Positions 28,283 through 37,556 of a DNA stretch of 64,000 bases are shown piece after piece. This DNA comes from an uncultured Pseudomonadota bacterium (GTDB lineage Bacteria; Pseudomonadota; Gammaproteobacteria; Steroidobacterales; Steroidobacteraceae). Numbering within the stretch: position 1 is the first letter of the stretch; each line of letters starts with the position of its first letter. A program made the position numbers and the translations under genes. The notes under the pieces are model-generated. The model saw only the letters and a program-made list of their open reading frames with translations. It did not search any database and was not told the DNA's origin. The stretch spans positions 18,654-82,653 of the forward strand of contig CAIKZZ010000045.1 in the NCBI GenBank assembly GCA_903832085.1, given 5' to 3'.

Positions 28283-29809
28283 TCACTTCATAGTCGGCAT
28301 CGAAAAATCAGCGCGCACAGCCTCAGGCTCCGGCCATCGCTGTGTGACCGTCTTTAAGCGCGTATTAAAGCGTATACCTTCCGGTCCATGCATATGGTGG
28401 TCACCGAACAAGGAAGCCCGCCAGCCACCGAAGCTATGAAACGCCATTGGCACAGGGATAGGCACGTTCACTCCCACCATACCCACTTCCACATCACGCG
28501 AGAAGGCATGCGCGATGGCGCCACTACGGGTAAAGATCGTCGTGCCATTTGCGAACTCATGACCGTTAATCAGCCGCAATGCCGCGGCATAATCCGCGAC
28601 TCGGACGACCGACAGCACTGGTCCAAAGATTTCTTCGCGATAAATCGTCATGTCGGCAGTCACGTGATCAAACAGCGTGGGACCCACGAAAAATCCCTGT
28701 TCAAGACCTGCTACTTTCACGCCGCGGCCATCGACTACTAAAGATGCGCCCGCCTTGGTGCCTGCCTCGATATAGCCCGTTACTCGCGCTTGTGCTACCT
28801 CGGTCACCAAAGGACCCATGTCGATACCCGGCGCATCGGGCGCGCCCACCTTAAGGCTGCCAATACGCTGTTTGAGTCGTGCCACTAGTGCATTAGCGGT
28901 CTCATCACCAACGGCAACGGCAACCGAAATCGCCATGCAGCGCTCACCCGCTGAGCCATAAGCCGCACCAACCAGCGCCTCCGTTGCAGCATCAAGATCG
29001 GCATCTTGCATAATCACCGCATGATTTTTAGCGCCACCGAGCGCCTGTACACGCTTCCCATGCGCCACCGCCTGCGCCTGGATATAGCGCGCAATGGGCG
29101 TGGATCCGACAAAACTGATAGCGGCAATCTGCGGATGCTCAAGCAAGGCATCAACCGCCACTTTATCGCCCTGCACCACATTAAAGACGCCATCAGGCAA
29201 CCCTGCCTGTTTCAACAAATCCGCCAGTAGCAGCGATACCGATGGATCGCGCTCTGATGGTTTTAAGATAAACGCATTGCCGCAGGCGAGTGCTACCGGG
29301 AACATCCACATGGGCACCATCGCCGGAAAATTAAATGGGGTGATGCCAGCAACGACGCCTAAGGGTTGACGAATGCCATAGCTATCGACACCAGTGCCGA
29401 CGCTTTCACTGAACTCGCCCTTGAGTAGATGCGGCGCACCACACGCAAACTCGACCACTTCCATACCACGCGTCACTTCGCCTTCGGCATCAGCAACCGT
29501 TTTACCGTGCTCTTCAGACAGCGCCCGAGCGAGCACTTTCAGGTTCTGGGTAATGAGCTCTTTAAACCGGAACAGCACACGCGCGCGCTGTAATGCAGGC
29601 GTACGGCCCCAGGCTACCTGGGCTGCAACCGCAGTCTTTACTGCCGCATCCACATCAGCAATATCCGCAAGCACTACTTGGCGTACGACGCGCCCGAGCG
29701 CGGGGTTAAACACTGGCGCTCGGCGCACGCCTACGCCCTCGATGACTTGACCACCGATATAGTGTCCGACAACTGTCGGTGCTGCATTTTTGGTTGAAAC
29801 CACACTCAC
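28283..29809 (-). CDS. mmsA: CoA-acylating (methyl)malonate-semialdehyde dehydrogenase
   Basis: MmsA/BauC-type aldehyde dehydrogenases turn malonate semialdehyde or methylmalonate semialdehyde into acetyl-CoA or propionyl-CoA. The 508-residue product has VGHYIGGQ at the N-terminus, [28 protein letters not shown], the catalytic Cys in [11 protein letters not shown] (the RCMA context is characteristic of MmsA) and [18 protein letters not shown]. The start is probably GTG 29809: GAGGAG lies 9 nt ahead, overlapping the end of the aminotransferase gene, and the 54 bp upstream in the open frame lie inside that gene. Context (aminotransferase upstream) suggests malonate semialdehyde from beta-alanine, the bauC role. 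Confidence 0.93.
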   Translation of the reverse strand: MSVVSTKNAAPTVVGHYIGGQVIEGVGVRRAPVFNPALGRVVRQVVLADIADVDAAVKTAVAAQVAWGRTPALQRARVLFRFKELITQNLKVLARALSEEHGKTVADAEGEVTRGMEVVEFACGAPHLLKGEFSESVGTGVDSYGIRQPLGVVAGITPFNFPAMVPMWMFPVALACGNAFILKPSERDPSVSLLLADLLKQAGLPDGVFNVVQGDKVAVDALLEHPQIAAISFVGSTPIARYIQAQAVAHGKRVQALGGAKNHAVIMQDADLDAATEALVGAAYGSAGERCMAISVAVAVGDETANALVARLKQRIGSLKVGAPDAPGIDMGPLVTEVAQARVTGYIEAGTKAGASLVVDGRGVKVAGLEQGFFVGPTLFDHVTADMTIYREEIFGPVLSVVRVADYAAALRLINGHEFANGTTIFTRSGAIAHAFSRDVEVGMVGVNVPIPVPMAFHSFGGWRASLFGDHHMHGPEGIRFNTRLKTVTQRWPEPEAVRADFSMPTMK

Positions 29810-29822
29810 GATAGCTAACTCC

Positions 29823-31169
29823 TCAAACCGGTACGGCGCGCAGCGCTCGACGGATACCTTCAATCATGCCTTCGATTTCAGCAGGCGTACTAACAAACGG
29901 TGGCGCCATAGCCAGGATATCGGCTGAAAAGCGCACCATATAGCCTTCATCCAGTGCCTTTTCAAAAACACGAATAGCGCGTAATCCAGGTTGACCCGCG
30001 ATAGGGCTAAGCTCAACCGCAGCGGCAAGGCCAATGTTACGAATGTCAGTGACATGCGGCTCACCCTTTAACGAGTGCACAGCTTTCTCAAGCACAGGGG
30101 CCAACTCAGCCGCACGCTCAATAAGCTTCTCATCACGCAGCACATCAAGTGTTGCATGCGCTGCAGCCACTGCCATCGGATGCGCCGAGTAAGTGTAGCC
30201 ATGAAAAAATTCAATCATGTGCGCAGGACCGGTCATGAACGTTTGATAAATCTCGTCCGCCGCAAGGACGCCACCAAGCGGAATGGTGGCGTTATTAACC
30301 GCCTTAGCAAATGTGGCCATATCCGGCTTCACATTGAAGTAATCGGCCCCGAATGGCTTACCGAGGCGACCAAATCCAGTGATCACTTCGTCAAAAATCA
30401 ATAAAATGCCATGTTTTGTGCATATCTCGCGCAGGCGCTCGAGATAACCTACCGGCGGCACCAGTACGCCGCCTGAGCCTTGCATGGGCTCCACGATGAC
30501 CGCGGCGATAGTCGATGCATCATGCAATGCGACAATCCGCTCGAGCTCATCGGCAAAATGCGCACCCCAAGTCGGCTGACCCTTGCTGAAAGCCATGTGC
30601 GCTGGATTCCAGGTGTGAGGCAAATGATCAACACCGTTTAACATCAGTGGCGCAAACATCTTGCGGTTCGCGACCATGCCGCCCACAGAAATACCGCCCA
30701 TCCCCACACCATGATAGCCACGCTCACGTCCGATGATGCGTGTCCGTGATGCATCGCCTCGCAAACGATGATACGCAATCGCGATCTTCAGTGCGGTGTC
30801 GACCGCCTCTGAACCTGAATTGGTAAAAAACACATGATCGTTTGGCCGACCTGCTAGCTCTGCGATGCGCGTAGCCAAGCGAAAGGCGGGCTCATGGCCC
30901 ATTTGAAAGCTCGGCGCAAAATCAAGCTTATCAATTTGCGCCTTCACGGCCTCCACAATGCGTGGGTGCGAATGTCCTATGGGTGAACACCACAAACCTG
31001 ACAAACAATCGAACACACGTCGCCCATCAGCCAACTGATAGTACGCGCCCTTACCACTGTCGATCAGACGTGGCTTCGCCTTAAAGTAACGGTTGTGGGT
31101 AAACGGCATCCACCAAGCCTTGAGAGCCTGTTCACTGGTATCCGCATGAGACTGGGGCACGGCATTCAT
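29823..31169 (-). CDS. Omega-amino acid:pyruvate aminotransferase (beta-alanine transaminase)
   Basis: Class III aminotransferase; BauA/AptA members transaminate beta-alanine with pyruvate to malonate semialdehyde and alanine. The 448-residue protein has [17 protein letters not shown] at the N-terminus, [16 protein letters not shown] (PLP phosphate cup), [45 protein letters not shown] and the PLP lysine in [17 protein letters not shown]. The start ATG 31169 has GGAG 6 nt upstream. The pairing with mmsA downstream matches bauA-bauC of pseudomonads. Taurine or putrescine specificity cannot be excluded. Confidence 0.9.
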   Translation of the reverse strand: MNAVPQSHADTSEQALKAWWMPFTHNRYFKAKPRLIDSGKGAYYQLADGRRVFDCLSGLWCSPIGHSHPRIVEAVKAQIDKLDFAPSFQMGHEPAFRLATRIAELAGRPNDHVFFTNSGSEAVDTALKIAIAYHRLRGDASRTRIIGRERGYHGVGMGGISVGGMVANRKMFAPLMLNGVDHLPHTWNPAHMAFSKGQPTWGAHFADELERIVALHDASTIAAVIVEPMQGSGGVLVPPVGYLERLREICTKHGILLIFDEVITGFGRLGKPFGADYFNVKPDMATFAKAVNNATIPLGGVLAADEIYQTFMTGPAHMIEFFHGYTYSAHPMAVAAAHATLDVLRDEKLIERAAELAPVLEKAVHSLKGEPHVTDIRNIGLAAAVELSPIAGQPGLRAIRVFEKALDEGYMVRFSADILAMAPPFVSTPAEIEGMIEGIRRALRAVPV

Positions 31170-31412
31170 CTGGTACTCCGACCCGGACTACTGCCGGGAG
31201 ATTGGCGATATTGCTGGCGGCGTCAAATGCCGCTTTAAGCGAATTCGAGACGCCATTATATCAGCACTCGGCTAGCCCAGCCGACCGCACGCTGTCGCGA
31301 CCGGTTAGCGCATTTAACCAGTCAGGTAAGGTTTATGCCGCACCAATCATTAACGCCCCAAAGGGCACAATCTGGGAATTACGGAAGAGCCTAGGCACTC
31401 CGCAAGCCACGG

Positions 31413-31967
31413 TCAGTGCGCTGATACACGCGCCCGCCGACGAAACCAGCCTGCCATGCTGCAGCGTGGCCGCTGACTAATCAGCACTTCGTGCTCGAAC
31501 CGTGCGCTTAAAAACAGGACGAGTGAGCCACCACGCGGCTGCACGTGGATGGGACCTGCCTCAGTATAAAGGCACAGCTCACCCCCATCACCCACCTGCC
31601 AATCATCGTTCAAATACAATACCACCGATACCACACGCTCGGCACCGGCTCGTGCAATATCTGAATGCCGCGCATAACGAGCGCCTGTCCGGTACAACGC
31701 ATACTGGCATTCCAAGTCAAATAGCCCTAGCTGCAACCCCTGATTTAGCGAGCGCCGCAGCTGCTCAAGGCGCTCAAGTAGCTGCTCCTCGATGCTGGTG
31801 TAGGGGCGCTCAAGCCATGCCAGTTGATCGCCCCGAATCGCGGCGCGTACCTGCGCGTCACGACCCGCTCCGGTCGCAGCAGGGCGCATTTGCCCCGCGG
31901 CATCTAGGTGTAACAGCCGCTCACGCAAGCCACCCCACTCTGCGGCGTCCAAAAAGTCAGGTCCCAC
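31413..31967 (-). CDS. SM-20/prolyl-4-hydroxylase-like 2OG-Fe(II) oxygenase, start unclear
   Basis: Members of this family hydroxylate protein prolines or other substrates using 2-oxoglutarate and O2. Counting from GTG 31967, the iron ligands are His101 and Asp103 (YARHSDIA) and His159 (FEHEVL), and Arg168 (RPRCSMAGWFRRR) should bind 2-oxoglutarate. YLNDDWQVGDGGELCLY is the conserved core strand. The coordinates use the first canonical start, but 35 further in-frame sense codons lie upstream, back to the TAA stop of the SET gene, and encode a plausible family N-terminus (EAAEQLVATLLTQGWA, residues before GTG). No ATG, GTG or TTG occurs there; ATT 32066 (preceded by AAAGG) or CTG 32018 are candidates. 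The C-terminal catalytic core is certain; the true start is not. Confidence 0.82.
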   Translation of the reverse strand: MGPDFLDAAEWGGLRERLLHLDAAGQMRPAATGAGRDAQVRAAIRGDQLAWLERPYTSIEEQLLERLEQLRRSLNQGLQLGLFDLECQYALYRTGARYARHSDIARAGAERVVSVVLYLNDDWQVGDGGELCLYTEAGPIHVQPRGGSLVLFLSARFEHEVLISQRPRCSMAGWFRRRARVSAH

Positions 31968-32072
31968 CGCCCAGCCCTGCGTCAGCAGCGTCGCTACTAA
32001 CTGTTCTGCTGCCTCCAGATCGACCGTTTGTTTAGCCGTTAAGAGCTGCGGGTGGGTTATCTCAATACGCCT

Positions 32073-32735
32073 TTATCTGCGCTTCTTGGCTTTAGATCGC
32101 TGCGCTTGGGTCGTTTTTCTTGCAGCACTGGCAACCACGCTGGCGCCACTACGCCGACTGGTCGTTGCCGCTGTTTTCTTGGTCTTGGTCTTGGTCTTGG
32201 TCTTGGTCTTGGTCTTGGTTTTTGTCTTTGCTTTGGCTTTGCTCTGCGTCTTTTTAAGAGCCTTCTTTTTCGGCTTTTTCTTCGGCAAAAGCATGCTGCC
32301 ACGGCACTTCGCAGCACCACAGCGGCAGGCATAGATCACATCAATATTGGGCGCATCGCTGACATCACGCTCAATCATATAGTCGTAACACAGCTCCTCG
32401 CCGACCTTGATGGGACGCACGGCCTCAATATAAACCTTACCCTTTTCAATTAATGTCTCGCAGTTCGGATCACAGCCATGATTGATAAACCGCGCTGGAC
32501 AATCGCCAACTCCGCCATCGATCACGACTCGAGAACTGACCGTAAATAAGAAGGTGTGGTTGTCATCCTCGGCTTTATGCGCATAACGCCGATCCGCTTC
32601 AGCATGCGAAATCCGCTCGCCATAATACTCGGCAATTCTCTTGCCTTTGGCGATGGGCCGTACCGCAAAAACACCTGTGCCATGAACCGGGGAACGTCGC
32701 ACACGAAACAATGAAGGGCCAGTAGAGCTGGTCAT
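32073..32735 (-). CDS. SET-domain protein-lysine methyltransferase with lysine-rich tail
   Basis: SET enzymes transfer methyl groups from SAM to protein lysines. The 220-residue protein is a compact SET domain (residues about 8-122): SPVHGTGVFAVRPIAKG, RFINHGCDPNC (NH at 85-86), GEELCYDY (112-119), and a post-SET zinc knot CRCGAAKC (137-144). The tail from about 151 is made of Lys, Ala, Thr and Ser, including a run of alternating Lys-Thr encoded by a 6-bp tandem repeat. The tail resembles bacterial histone H1-like proteins and could bind DNA or be the enzyme's own substrate (inference). Bacterial SET proteins of this size are known from Chlamydia and Xanthomonas. No partner histone-like gene is adjacent. 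Confidence 0.9.
   Translation of the reverse strand: MTSSTGPSLFRVRRSPVHGTGVFAVRPIAKGKRIAEYYGERISHAEADRRYAHKAEDDNHTFLFTVSSRVVIDGGVGDCPARFINHGCDPNCETLIEKGKVYIEAVRPIKVGEELCYDYMIERDVSDAPNIDVIYACRCGAAKCRGSMLLPKKKPKKKALKKTQSKAKAKTKTKTKTKTKTKTKTKKTAATTSRRSGASVVASAARKTTQAQRSKAKKRR
32177..32218. repeat. Hexanucleotide tandem repeat (TCTTGG x7) inside the SET gene
   Basis: Seven perfect copies of TCTTGG (plus-strand reading) encode alternating Lys-Thr in the tail of the SET protein, with imperfect copies continuing to about 32245. The unit is a multiple of three, so slippage would change tail length without a frameshift. Confidence 0.95.
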
Positions 32736-32771
32736 GAAAATCCTCTAAGCAGAACAAAAACAATGGGTGGG

Positions 32772-33566
32772 TTAGACGGCAACCGGCGCTCGGATGGCGT
32801 CATGATGTACATAGTCGACTATTTCAATATCCGCAAATGAATAGTCGAACACAGTAGCAGGTTTCTTTTTAAGGTGAAGCCTCGGTAGTGGCTTTGGCGC
32901 TCTTTGTAACTGCAATTCGACTTGCTGCAAGTGATTTGTATAAAGATGGCAATCCCCACCCGTCCAAACAAAATCACCAAGGGCAAGTTCGCACTGCGCA
33001 GCAATCAGATGCATGAGTAAGGCATAGCTTGCAATGTTAAAGGGCACACCAATAAACAGATCAGCGCTGCGCTGATAGAGCTGACAAGACAGCTTGCCGT
33101 TGGCAACATAAAACTGAAAAAACGCATGGCATGGCAGTAACGCCATAGAGTCCAACTCACCTACATTCCAAGAACTTACGATCAGCCGACGGGAATCCGG
33201 ATTTGTCTTGATCTGCTCGATAACGTTCGTCATCTGATCAATATGCCGTCCGTCAGGTGCAACCCAATCACGCCATTGCTTACCGTATACGGGGCCAAGA
33301 TTGCCGTCAGCATCGGCCCACTCATCCCAAATTGACACTCCGTTATCAGTCAAATAGCGGGTATTCGTATCACCTTTGAGGAACCACAATAGCTCATGAA
33401 TAACGCTTTTAACGTGCACCTTCTTCGTGGTAATCAGGGGGAACCCAACCTGCAAATCAAAACGCATTTGCCAACCAAAAATCGACAACGTACCGGTTCC
33501 CGTGCGGTCAGCCTTCTTAGCGCCGTGATCGCGCACATGCCGCAGTAGTTCAAGATACTGCTTCAT
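32772..33566 (-). CDS. thyA: Thymidylate synthase
   Basis: ThyA methylates dUMP to dTMP using methylene-THF, producing dihydrofolate for FolA. The 264-residue protein is the E. coli-size form, with catalytic Cys146 in [39 protein letters not shown] and the final [14 protein letters not shown], the family's canonical C-terminus. ATG 33566 overlaps the lgt stop (ATGA), the common lgt-thyA pair. Confidence 0.98.
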   Translation of the reverse strand: MKQYLELLRHVRDHGAKKADRTGTGTLSIFGWQMRFDLQVGFPLITTKKVHVKSVIHELLWFLKGDTNTRYLTDNGVSIWDEWADADGNLGPVYGKQWRDWVAPDGRHIDQMTNVIEQIKTNPDSRRLIVSSWNVGELDSMALLPCHAFFQFYVANGKLSCQLYQRSADLFIGVPFNIASYALLMHLIAAQCELALGDFVWTGGDCHLYTNHLQQVELQLQRAPKPLPRLHLKKKPATVFDYSFADIEIVDYVHHDAIRAPVAV

Positions 33567-34399
33567 ACGGACTCCAACGACCCGATGGGCTCATAGCGAT
33601 AGTTTCCGGAGCGGCGCGGACGTTGATAGGCAAAAACGATCATGCCAATACCGATGAGCAACATGGGCGCTGATAACAGCATGCCCATCGTCAACCACCC
33701 ACCAGCAAGATAACCCAGCTGCACATCAGGTAAGCGCACGAACTCGACGGCGACGCGACATAAACCATAACCCAACAGAAACACTCCAGATACAGCCCAC
33801 CGTGGCCGAGGCTTCATACTGTAAATCCAAAGTATGGCAAAGAGGAGCAGGCCCTCAAGGCATGCTTCATACAACTGAGACGGATGCAGAACTTGGGTCA
33901 CTCCAGCAGGGTCCTGCACAGCGAAACCCCATGGGACCGTCGTCGGCTTGCCCCACAACTCGCCATTAATGAAGTTACCGACTCTGCCAGTAAACAAACC
34001 AATCAACGGTATCGGTGCCGTAAAATCAAATATATCCCCGATCGCTCGTTTATGGCGCAAAGCCAAGACAACCAGCGCCGTCAGTACACCGATTAGGCCA
34101 CCGTGGAAACTCATACCACCCAGCCAAATTTTGTACCAATAATGAGGATCTTCCGCCAGAGCCTGCTGGCCATAAAAAAGTAGCCAGCCAATGCGGCCAC
34201 CTAGAATGACGCCAAAGACAGCGTAGAAAACCAAATCGTCGACTTCGAGCAGCTTCCACGTAGACATAGGCTCGCTTGCGCGTCGCCGAGCAAGCCACCA
34301 GGCGGCAAGAAAGCCGATGACATACATAAGCCCATACCATCGGACTTTTAATGGCCCAAGGGCGAGCGCAACAGGATCGAAGCCGGGGTAGGTCAACAT
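33563..34399 (-). CDS. lgt: Prolipoprotein diacylglyceryl transferase
   Basis: Lgt adds diacylglycerol to the lipobox cysteine of prolipoproteins in the inner membrane; clients here include RlpA (9248) and the cytochrome c lipoprotein (37093). The 278-residue product has seven or so membrane helices, the signature [25 protein letters not shown] with the essential His, and [27 protein letters not shown] at the N-terminus (split: [11 protein letters not shown]). It precedes thyA with a 4-bp overlap. Confidence 0.97.
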   Translation of the reverse strand: MLTYPGFDPVALALGPLKVRWYGLMYVIGFLAAWWLARRRASEPMSTWKLLEVDDLVFYAVFGVILGGRIGWLLFYGQQALAEDPHYWYKIWLGGMSFHGGLIGVLTALVVLALRHKRAIGDIFDFTAPIPLIGLFTGRVGNFINGELWGKPTTVPWGFAVQDPAGVTQVLHPSQLYEACLEGLLLFAILWIYSMKPRPRWAVSGVFLLGYGLCRVAVEFVRLPDVQLGYLAGGWLTMGMLLSAPMLLIGIGMIVFAYQRPRRSGNYRYEPIGSLESV

Positions 34400-34439
34400 G
34401 AGGCGAGAGTGTAGCGAAAACTGACGAGACTACCCATAG

Positions 34440-35195
34440 CTAACGACCCCTATCGAGACGGGCAACCAGCTCGCCCGAGAATTCATATAAGGCCTCATAG
34501 CTACGCTCTAATGCACTCATCTTAGGAAACCAGGCGAGCAACCCGTGATCCACCCCCGCTCCCCCGACCGGCGCGGGCAGCACGTCCAGACCCACTGCCT
34601 TGAATTCGGCCAAGGCTCGGCGCATATGAGCTGCGGACGTCACGAGAATGACCCGCGTTAGATGCTCCCCCTTCAGCACCTGCGCAGTCTCACGGGCATT
34701 TTCGCGCGTGGTCCGAGACAGTTGCTCCAACCAGCGCGCATGCAAGCCAAAATCAGCTCCAAGTACGCGCTCCATAACGACTGATTCCGGCTCTCCAGGC
34801 TCCACCGATCCGCCAGACAATAACAGCGGTAACCCTGTCAGACGCGCAAGGCGTGCACCATAAGCAAGGCGCTGCAGGGTATCTAAGGAAAGTACCGGAC
34901 CTTCATTGCCAGGCGCATTTCGACGTACGCCACCTGCCAGCACGACAATCACGTCACCATGCGGCGACGCACTCAAATCAAGTGGCGGATACTGATCGGA
35001 TAAACGACCCAGCACATTACTCACGACTGGTGTTGACAGCAGCAGCAGCAACACCAAACTCGCGCCAATAAGACTCTGCCCCAGACGCGGCCAGCGTACG
35101 CGCACGGCCCAGCCGAGCAGCGCCAAGAGCAACAGGCCACCAGGCGGCAACACAAGCGCCCGACAGAGCGCGCGTATCAGCAAAACAGAATCCAT
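34440..35195 (-). CDS. ElyC/SanA/YdcF-family DUF218 membrane protein
   Basis: DUF218 proteins such as ElyC affect undecaprenyl-phosphate use and envelope integrity; chemistry is unknown. The 251-residue protein has two N-terminal membrane helices (about residues 15-30 and 40-58, SLVLLLLLSTPVV) followed by the DUF218 domain: VIVVLAGGVRRNAPG, LPLLLSGGSVEPGEPES, SRTTRENARETAQVL (the conserved TxxN motif) and VTSAAHMRRALAEFKAVGL. Size and two helices match ElyC more than SanA. It lies 40 bp upstream of lgt and 9 bp after rlmI, same strand. Confidence 0.88.
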   Translation of the reverse strand: MDSVLLIRALCRALVLPPGGLLLLALLGWAVRVRWPRLGQSLIGASLVLLLLLSTPVVSNVLGRLSDQYPPLDLSASPHGDVIVVLAGGVRRNAPGNEGPVLSLDTLQRLAYGARLARLTGLPLLLSGGSVEPGEPESVVMERVLGADFGLHARWLEQLSRTTRENARETAQVLKGEHLTRVILVTSAAHMRRALAEFKAVGLDVLPAPVGGAGVDHGLLAWFPKMSALERSYEALYEFSGELVARLDRGR

Positions 35196-35204
35196 CAGTC
35201 GCGC

Positions 35205-36425
35205 TCAGTCATGCGTGACTCGACACAGGAAAGCCTTCAAATAACGCGTCTCAGGAATTGCTGGATGTGTCGGATGATCAGGTGACTGACCGCCATTGGC
35301 AATGACTTGCACAAACCGCCCCAGATGACGCCCCGCCTTCTGAATTCCGTCGATCAATGCGCTGGGCTCCAAGTGATATGAACAGGAGCACGATACCAAC
35401 AATCCATCACGTGGCAATAACTGCATCGCTAACTGATTGATGCGTTTGTAAGCAGCTTCTCCCTTAGGGGCGTCCTTGCGGCGCTTGATAAATGCCGGTG
35501 GGTCGACGATCACCACATCAAATTTCTCACGCTCTGCGTGCAGCTGTTCAAGCACGTCAAAGGCATCACCTTTGCGTGTCTGTACAGTCACCCCGTTTCG
35601 TTCACCGTTGCGGGTAGCCGCTTCGAGCGCAGGCGCCGACGAATCGACACAGACGACCTCAGCCCCTGCGCGCGCAGCCTGCACACCCCAGCCCCCTACA
35701 TAGCTAAATACATCGAGCACCCGGCCCGCGCCTTTAGCGAGCCCAAGGAACGAGCGGCGATTTGCCGCCTGGTCATAGAACCAGCCCGTTTTCTGCCCCG
35801 TAGCCAACGGCGCTCGAAAAGTCGCGCCATCCTCGATGATTTCGAGTTCCTCCGGCACGTCGCCGATAGCTGCCTCAACATACTTTGGCAGCCCTTCTAA
35901 ATCGCGTGCGCCCGAATCATTCTTAAAGACAATGTTCTTAGGTTTGATCACTTTCTCAAGACCCGCAACGATCGCCTCTTTTTGAACCTCCATCCCCAGC
36001 GCACCGATTTGTACGACCAGCGTGTCCCCAAAACGATCGACGACTAAGCCTGGCAATTCATCCGACTCGCCATGAACTAACCGGTAGTATGGAGCAGCAT
36101 AAAAGCGCTCACGTAAGGCGAGCGCCACCCGTAGGCGATGAACAATCAAGGAAGGCCCAGGCGCAAACGCCGCGTGCCGCGAAATGATCCGCGCGGCGAT
36201 TAAAGAGTGCGGGTTACAGTAGGCAAAACCTAAAAACTTGCCGCGATCTGACTGAACTGACACAAAACCACCCGGCGGCAAATCTGCCATACGCGTTTGC
36301 TTGGTATCAATCTCGTTACTAAAAATCCATAGATGGCCCGCCCCAACCCGCCTGTCTTCGTGCGGCTTTAGACGCAGCACAGGATAGGTCTGACTGGTAA
36401 CAACAGACGGCAAGGAGTCATTCAT
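35205..36425 (-). CDS. rlmI: Class I SAM-dependent rRNA methyltransferase, RlmI-like
   Basis: RlmI makes m5C1962 in 23S rRNA. The 406-residue product has an N-terminal PUA domain (about residues 12-85; HLWIFSNEID, FVSVQSDRGKFLGFAYCNPHS), the EEHE-like linker and a Rossmann domain with the SAM loop VLDVFSYVGGWGVQAARAGAE, VCVDSS, DVVIVDPPAFIKRRKD and the cysteine motif LVSCSCSYHL. The related RlmK/RlmL C-terminal enzymes lack the PUA. ATG 36425 is preceded by AGAGA. Upstream 36426-36601 holds a 12-bp direct repeat. Confidence 0.92.
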   Translation of the reverse strand: MNDSLPSVVTSQTYPVLRLKPHEDRRVGAGHLWIFSNEIDTKQTRMADLPPGGFVSVQSDRGKFLGFAYCNPHSLIAARIISRHAAFAPGPSLIVHRLRVALALRERFYAAPYYRLVHGESDELPGLVVDRFGDTLVVQIGALGMEVQKEAIVAGLEKVIKPKNIVFKNDSGARDLEGLPKYVEAAIGDVPEELEIIEDGATFRAPLATGQKTGWFYDQAANRRSFLGLAKGAGRVLDVFSYVGGWGVQAARAGAEVVCVDSSAPALEAATRNGERNGVTVQTRKGDAFDVLEQLHAEREKFDVVIVDPPAFIKRRKDAPKGEAAYKRINQLAMQLLPRDGLLVSCSCSYHLEPSALIDGIQKAGRHLGRFVQVIANGGQSPDHPTHPAIPETRYLKAFLCRVTHD

Positions 36426-36472
36426 ATAAATCTCTATCTAGTAGCAGCAGAGCGGCACACCCTTTGCAATCA

Positions 36473-36496
36473 GTACTCAGGGGCGTACTCAGGGGC
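36473..36496. repeat. Tandem direct repeat GTACTCAGGGGC x2
   Basis: Two perfect 12-bp copies (36473-36484, 36485-36496) lie in the spacer between the HIT gene and rlmI, about 50 bp upstream of the rlmI start. Function unknown; could be a duplicated binding site or slippage product. Confidence 0.9.
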
Positions 36497-36601
36497 GAAG
36501 GGGGCTATTCTATCCGACCGCACGCAAAGTCTGCGGACTTCGCAAGCCACTGCAGCAAGTATCAGGCCTGTAGACCAACTAAAGGCCGTATTAGCGCGCT
36601 G

Positions 36602-37066
36602 TCACTTCGAGTGGCCCGTCATGGTCCCGAATGCGCGACTTAAGCGCGCCACCAGCGCGCCATGCAAATCCATCGAAAAGCCGGGCGCTCCTACCCAATC
36701 GTGAGCCCACGGCTGAGTCATACGCAACGTATCAGGCTCATCGGCCCGGCGTGGGAACACATGCGCATGTAGCGCAGGCTCAACGTTGCCATAAATCGCA
36801 TAATTGATACGACTTGCCCCACACTCATGAAGCAATACGTCGCCTACCGCTGCCATATCTGCAAGAAATTCCTGCTGCGCCGCAGGCTGTAGTGCATTCA
36901 AATGCGGCACCACCGGATCCGGAAACAACAGGCAATACCCAGCGATCACTTGCGGATCAGCTAGCACCACCCAACCACTGTGCATACGCGCAATAAACGC
37001 TGGGTCCTCCCCCTTGCGCAGCAGCTCAACGCGCCGGTGAATCGCAGTCTGTGCACTAGCCGCCAT
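36602..37066 (-). CDS. HIT-family (histidine triad) hydrolase
   Basis: HIT proteins hydrolyse or transfer nucleotides from phosphoramidates, Ap4A or similar. The 154-residue product has WVVLADPQVIAGYCLLFPDPVVPHLNAL (substrate strand region, split: VIAGYCLLFP) and the triad motif ALHAHVFPRRADEP, which is HxHxF rather than HxHxH at the last position, as in some Fhit/Ap4A-phosphorylase-like members. I chose ATG 37066 with GGAAGG 7 nt upstream rather than ATG 37081. It is the last gene of the tsaC-decarboxylase-cytochrome-HIT run. Confidence 0.82.
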   Translation of the reverse strand: MAASAQTAIHRRVELLRKGEDPAFIARMHSGWVVLADPQVIAGYCLLFPDPVVPHLNALQPAAQQEFLADMAAVGDVLLHECGASRINYAIYGNVEPALHAHVFPRRADEPDTLRMTQPWAHDWVGAPGFSMDLHGALVARLSRAFGTMTGHSK

Positions 37067-37092
37067 ACAAGCGCCTTCCATACATGCCGTGA

Positions 37093-37554
37093 TTAATGAT
37101 TAAGGTGCACTCGACGAGCGGTAGCAACCATCTCAGGCGTCACCGCAGATGCATGATTACCGAAGCTTGAGCGCACATACGTCAGTAGCTCAGCAAGCTG
37201 CGTATCGTCTAGATAGCCAAACTGCGGCATCATTCCTGAGTATAGGCCCTGCGGCAATGAGTTAGGCCGTATCCCGAACATGACCCAGGCCAGCAGTGGC
37301 TCCGGCTCCCCCACAGGCACTGGCGTCCCAGCGAGCGGTGGTTGCACTCCACGGATACCCTCACCCCTTGACTGATGGCAGGCGACACAATTCGCTACAT
37401 ACAGACGCCGACCGACGGTTGCAGGCGGAGCGGGCTCTTGTGTACAACCTGCTAGCAGGCCTACCCCAAGTAACAGCGCTAGAAGCGGCCCTTGGTGCCG
37501 CCCACATGCGGACAAGAGCCTAAAGTAGCCGCCCAACCCAAACTGAAGACACAT
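37093..37554 (-). CDS. Small monohaem cytochrome c lipoprotein
   Basis: The 153-residue protein has an N-terminal hydrophobic segment ending in a lipobox (VGLLAGC, Cys about 36), then one haem c site CVACH (His axial ligand) at about residue 56 and the distal methionine in SGMMPQFGYLDD. It is therefore an envelope electron carrier tethered by lipid. It starts 2 bp after the decarboxylase gene, so they are co-transcribed, although no functional link is obvious. The partner oxidoreductase is not in the window. Confidence 0.88.
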   Translation of the reverse strand: MCLQFGLGGYFRLLSACGRHQGPLLALLLGVGLLAGCTQEPAPPATVGRRLYVANCVACHQSRGEGIRGVQPPLAGTPVPVGEPEPLLAWVMFGIRPNSLPQGLYSGMMPQFGYLDDTQLAELLTYVRSSFGNHASAVTPEMVATARRVHLNH

Positions 37555-37556
37555 GC

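Noticed and set aside
28283..29863. mmsA start at 29863 (longest frame)
   Set aside because: The extra 18 codons lie within the aminotransferase gene, while GTG 29809 has a good ribosome-binding site and gives the family N-terminus.
31202..31480. Plus-strand open frame of 92 codons between the aminotransferase and the oxygenase
   Set aside because: Low-complexity composition, no ribosome-binding site, and its 3' end is antisense to the oxygenase gene.
32177..32218. Short tandem repeat as CRISPR or phase-variation switch
   Set aside because: Units are 6 bp without spacers, and 6 is divisible by three, so on/off frameshifting is not possible.
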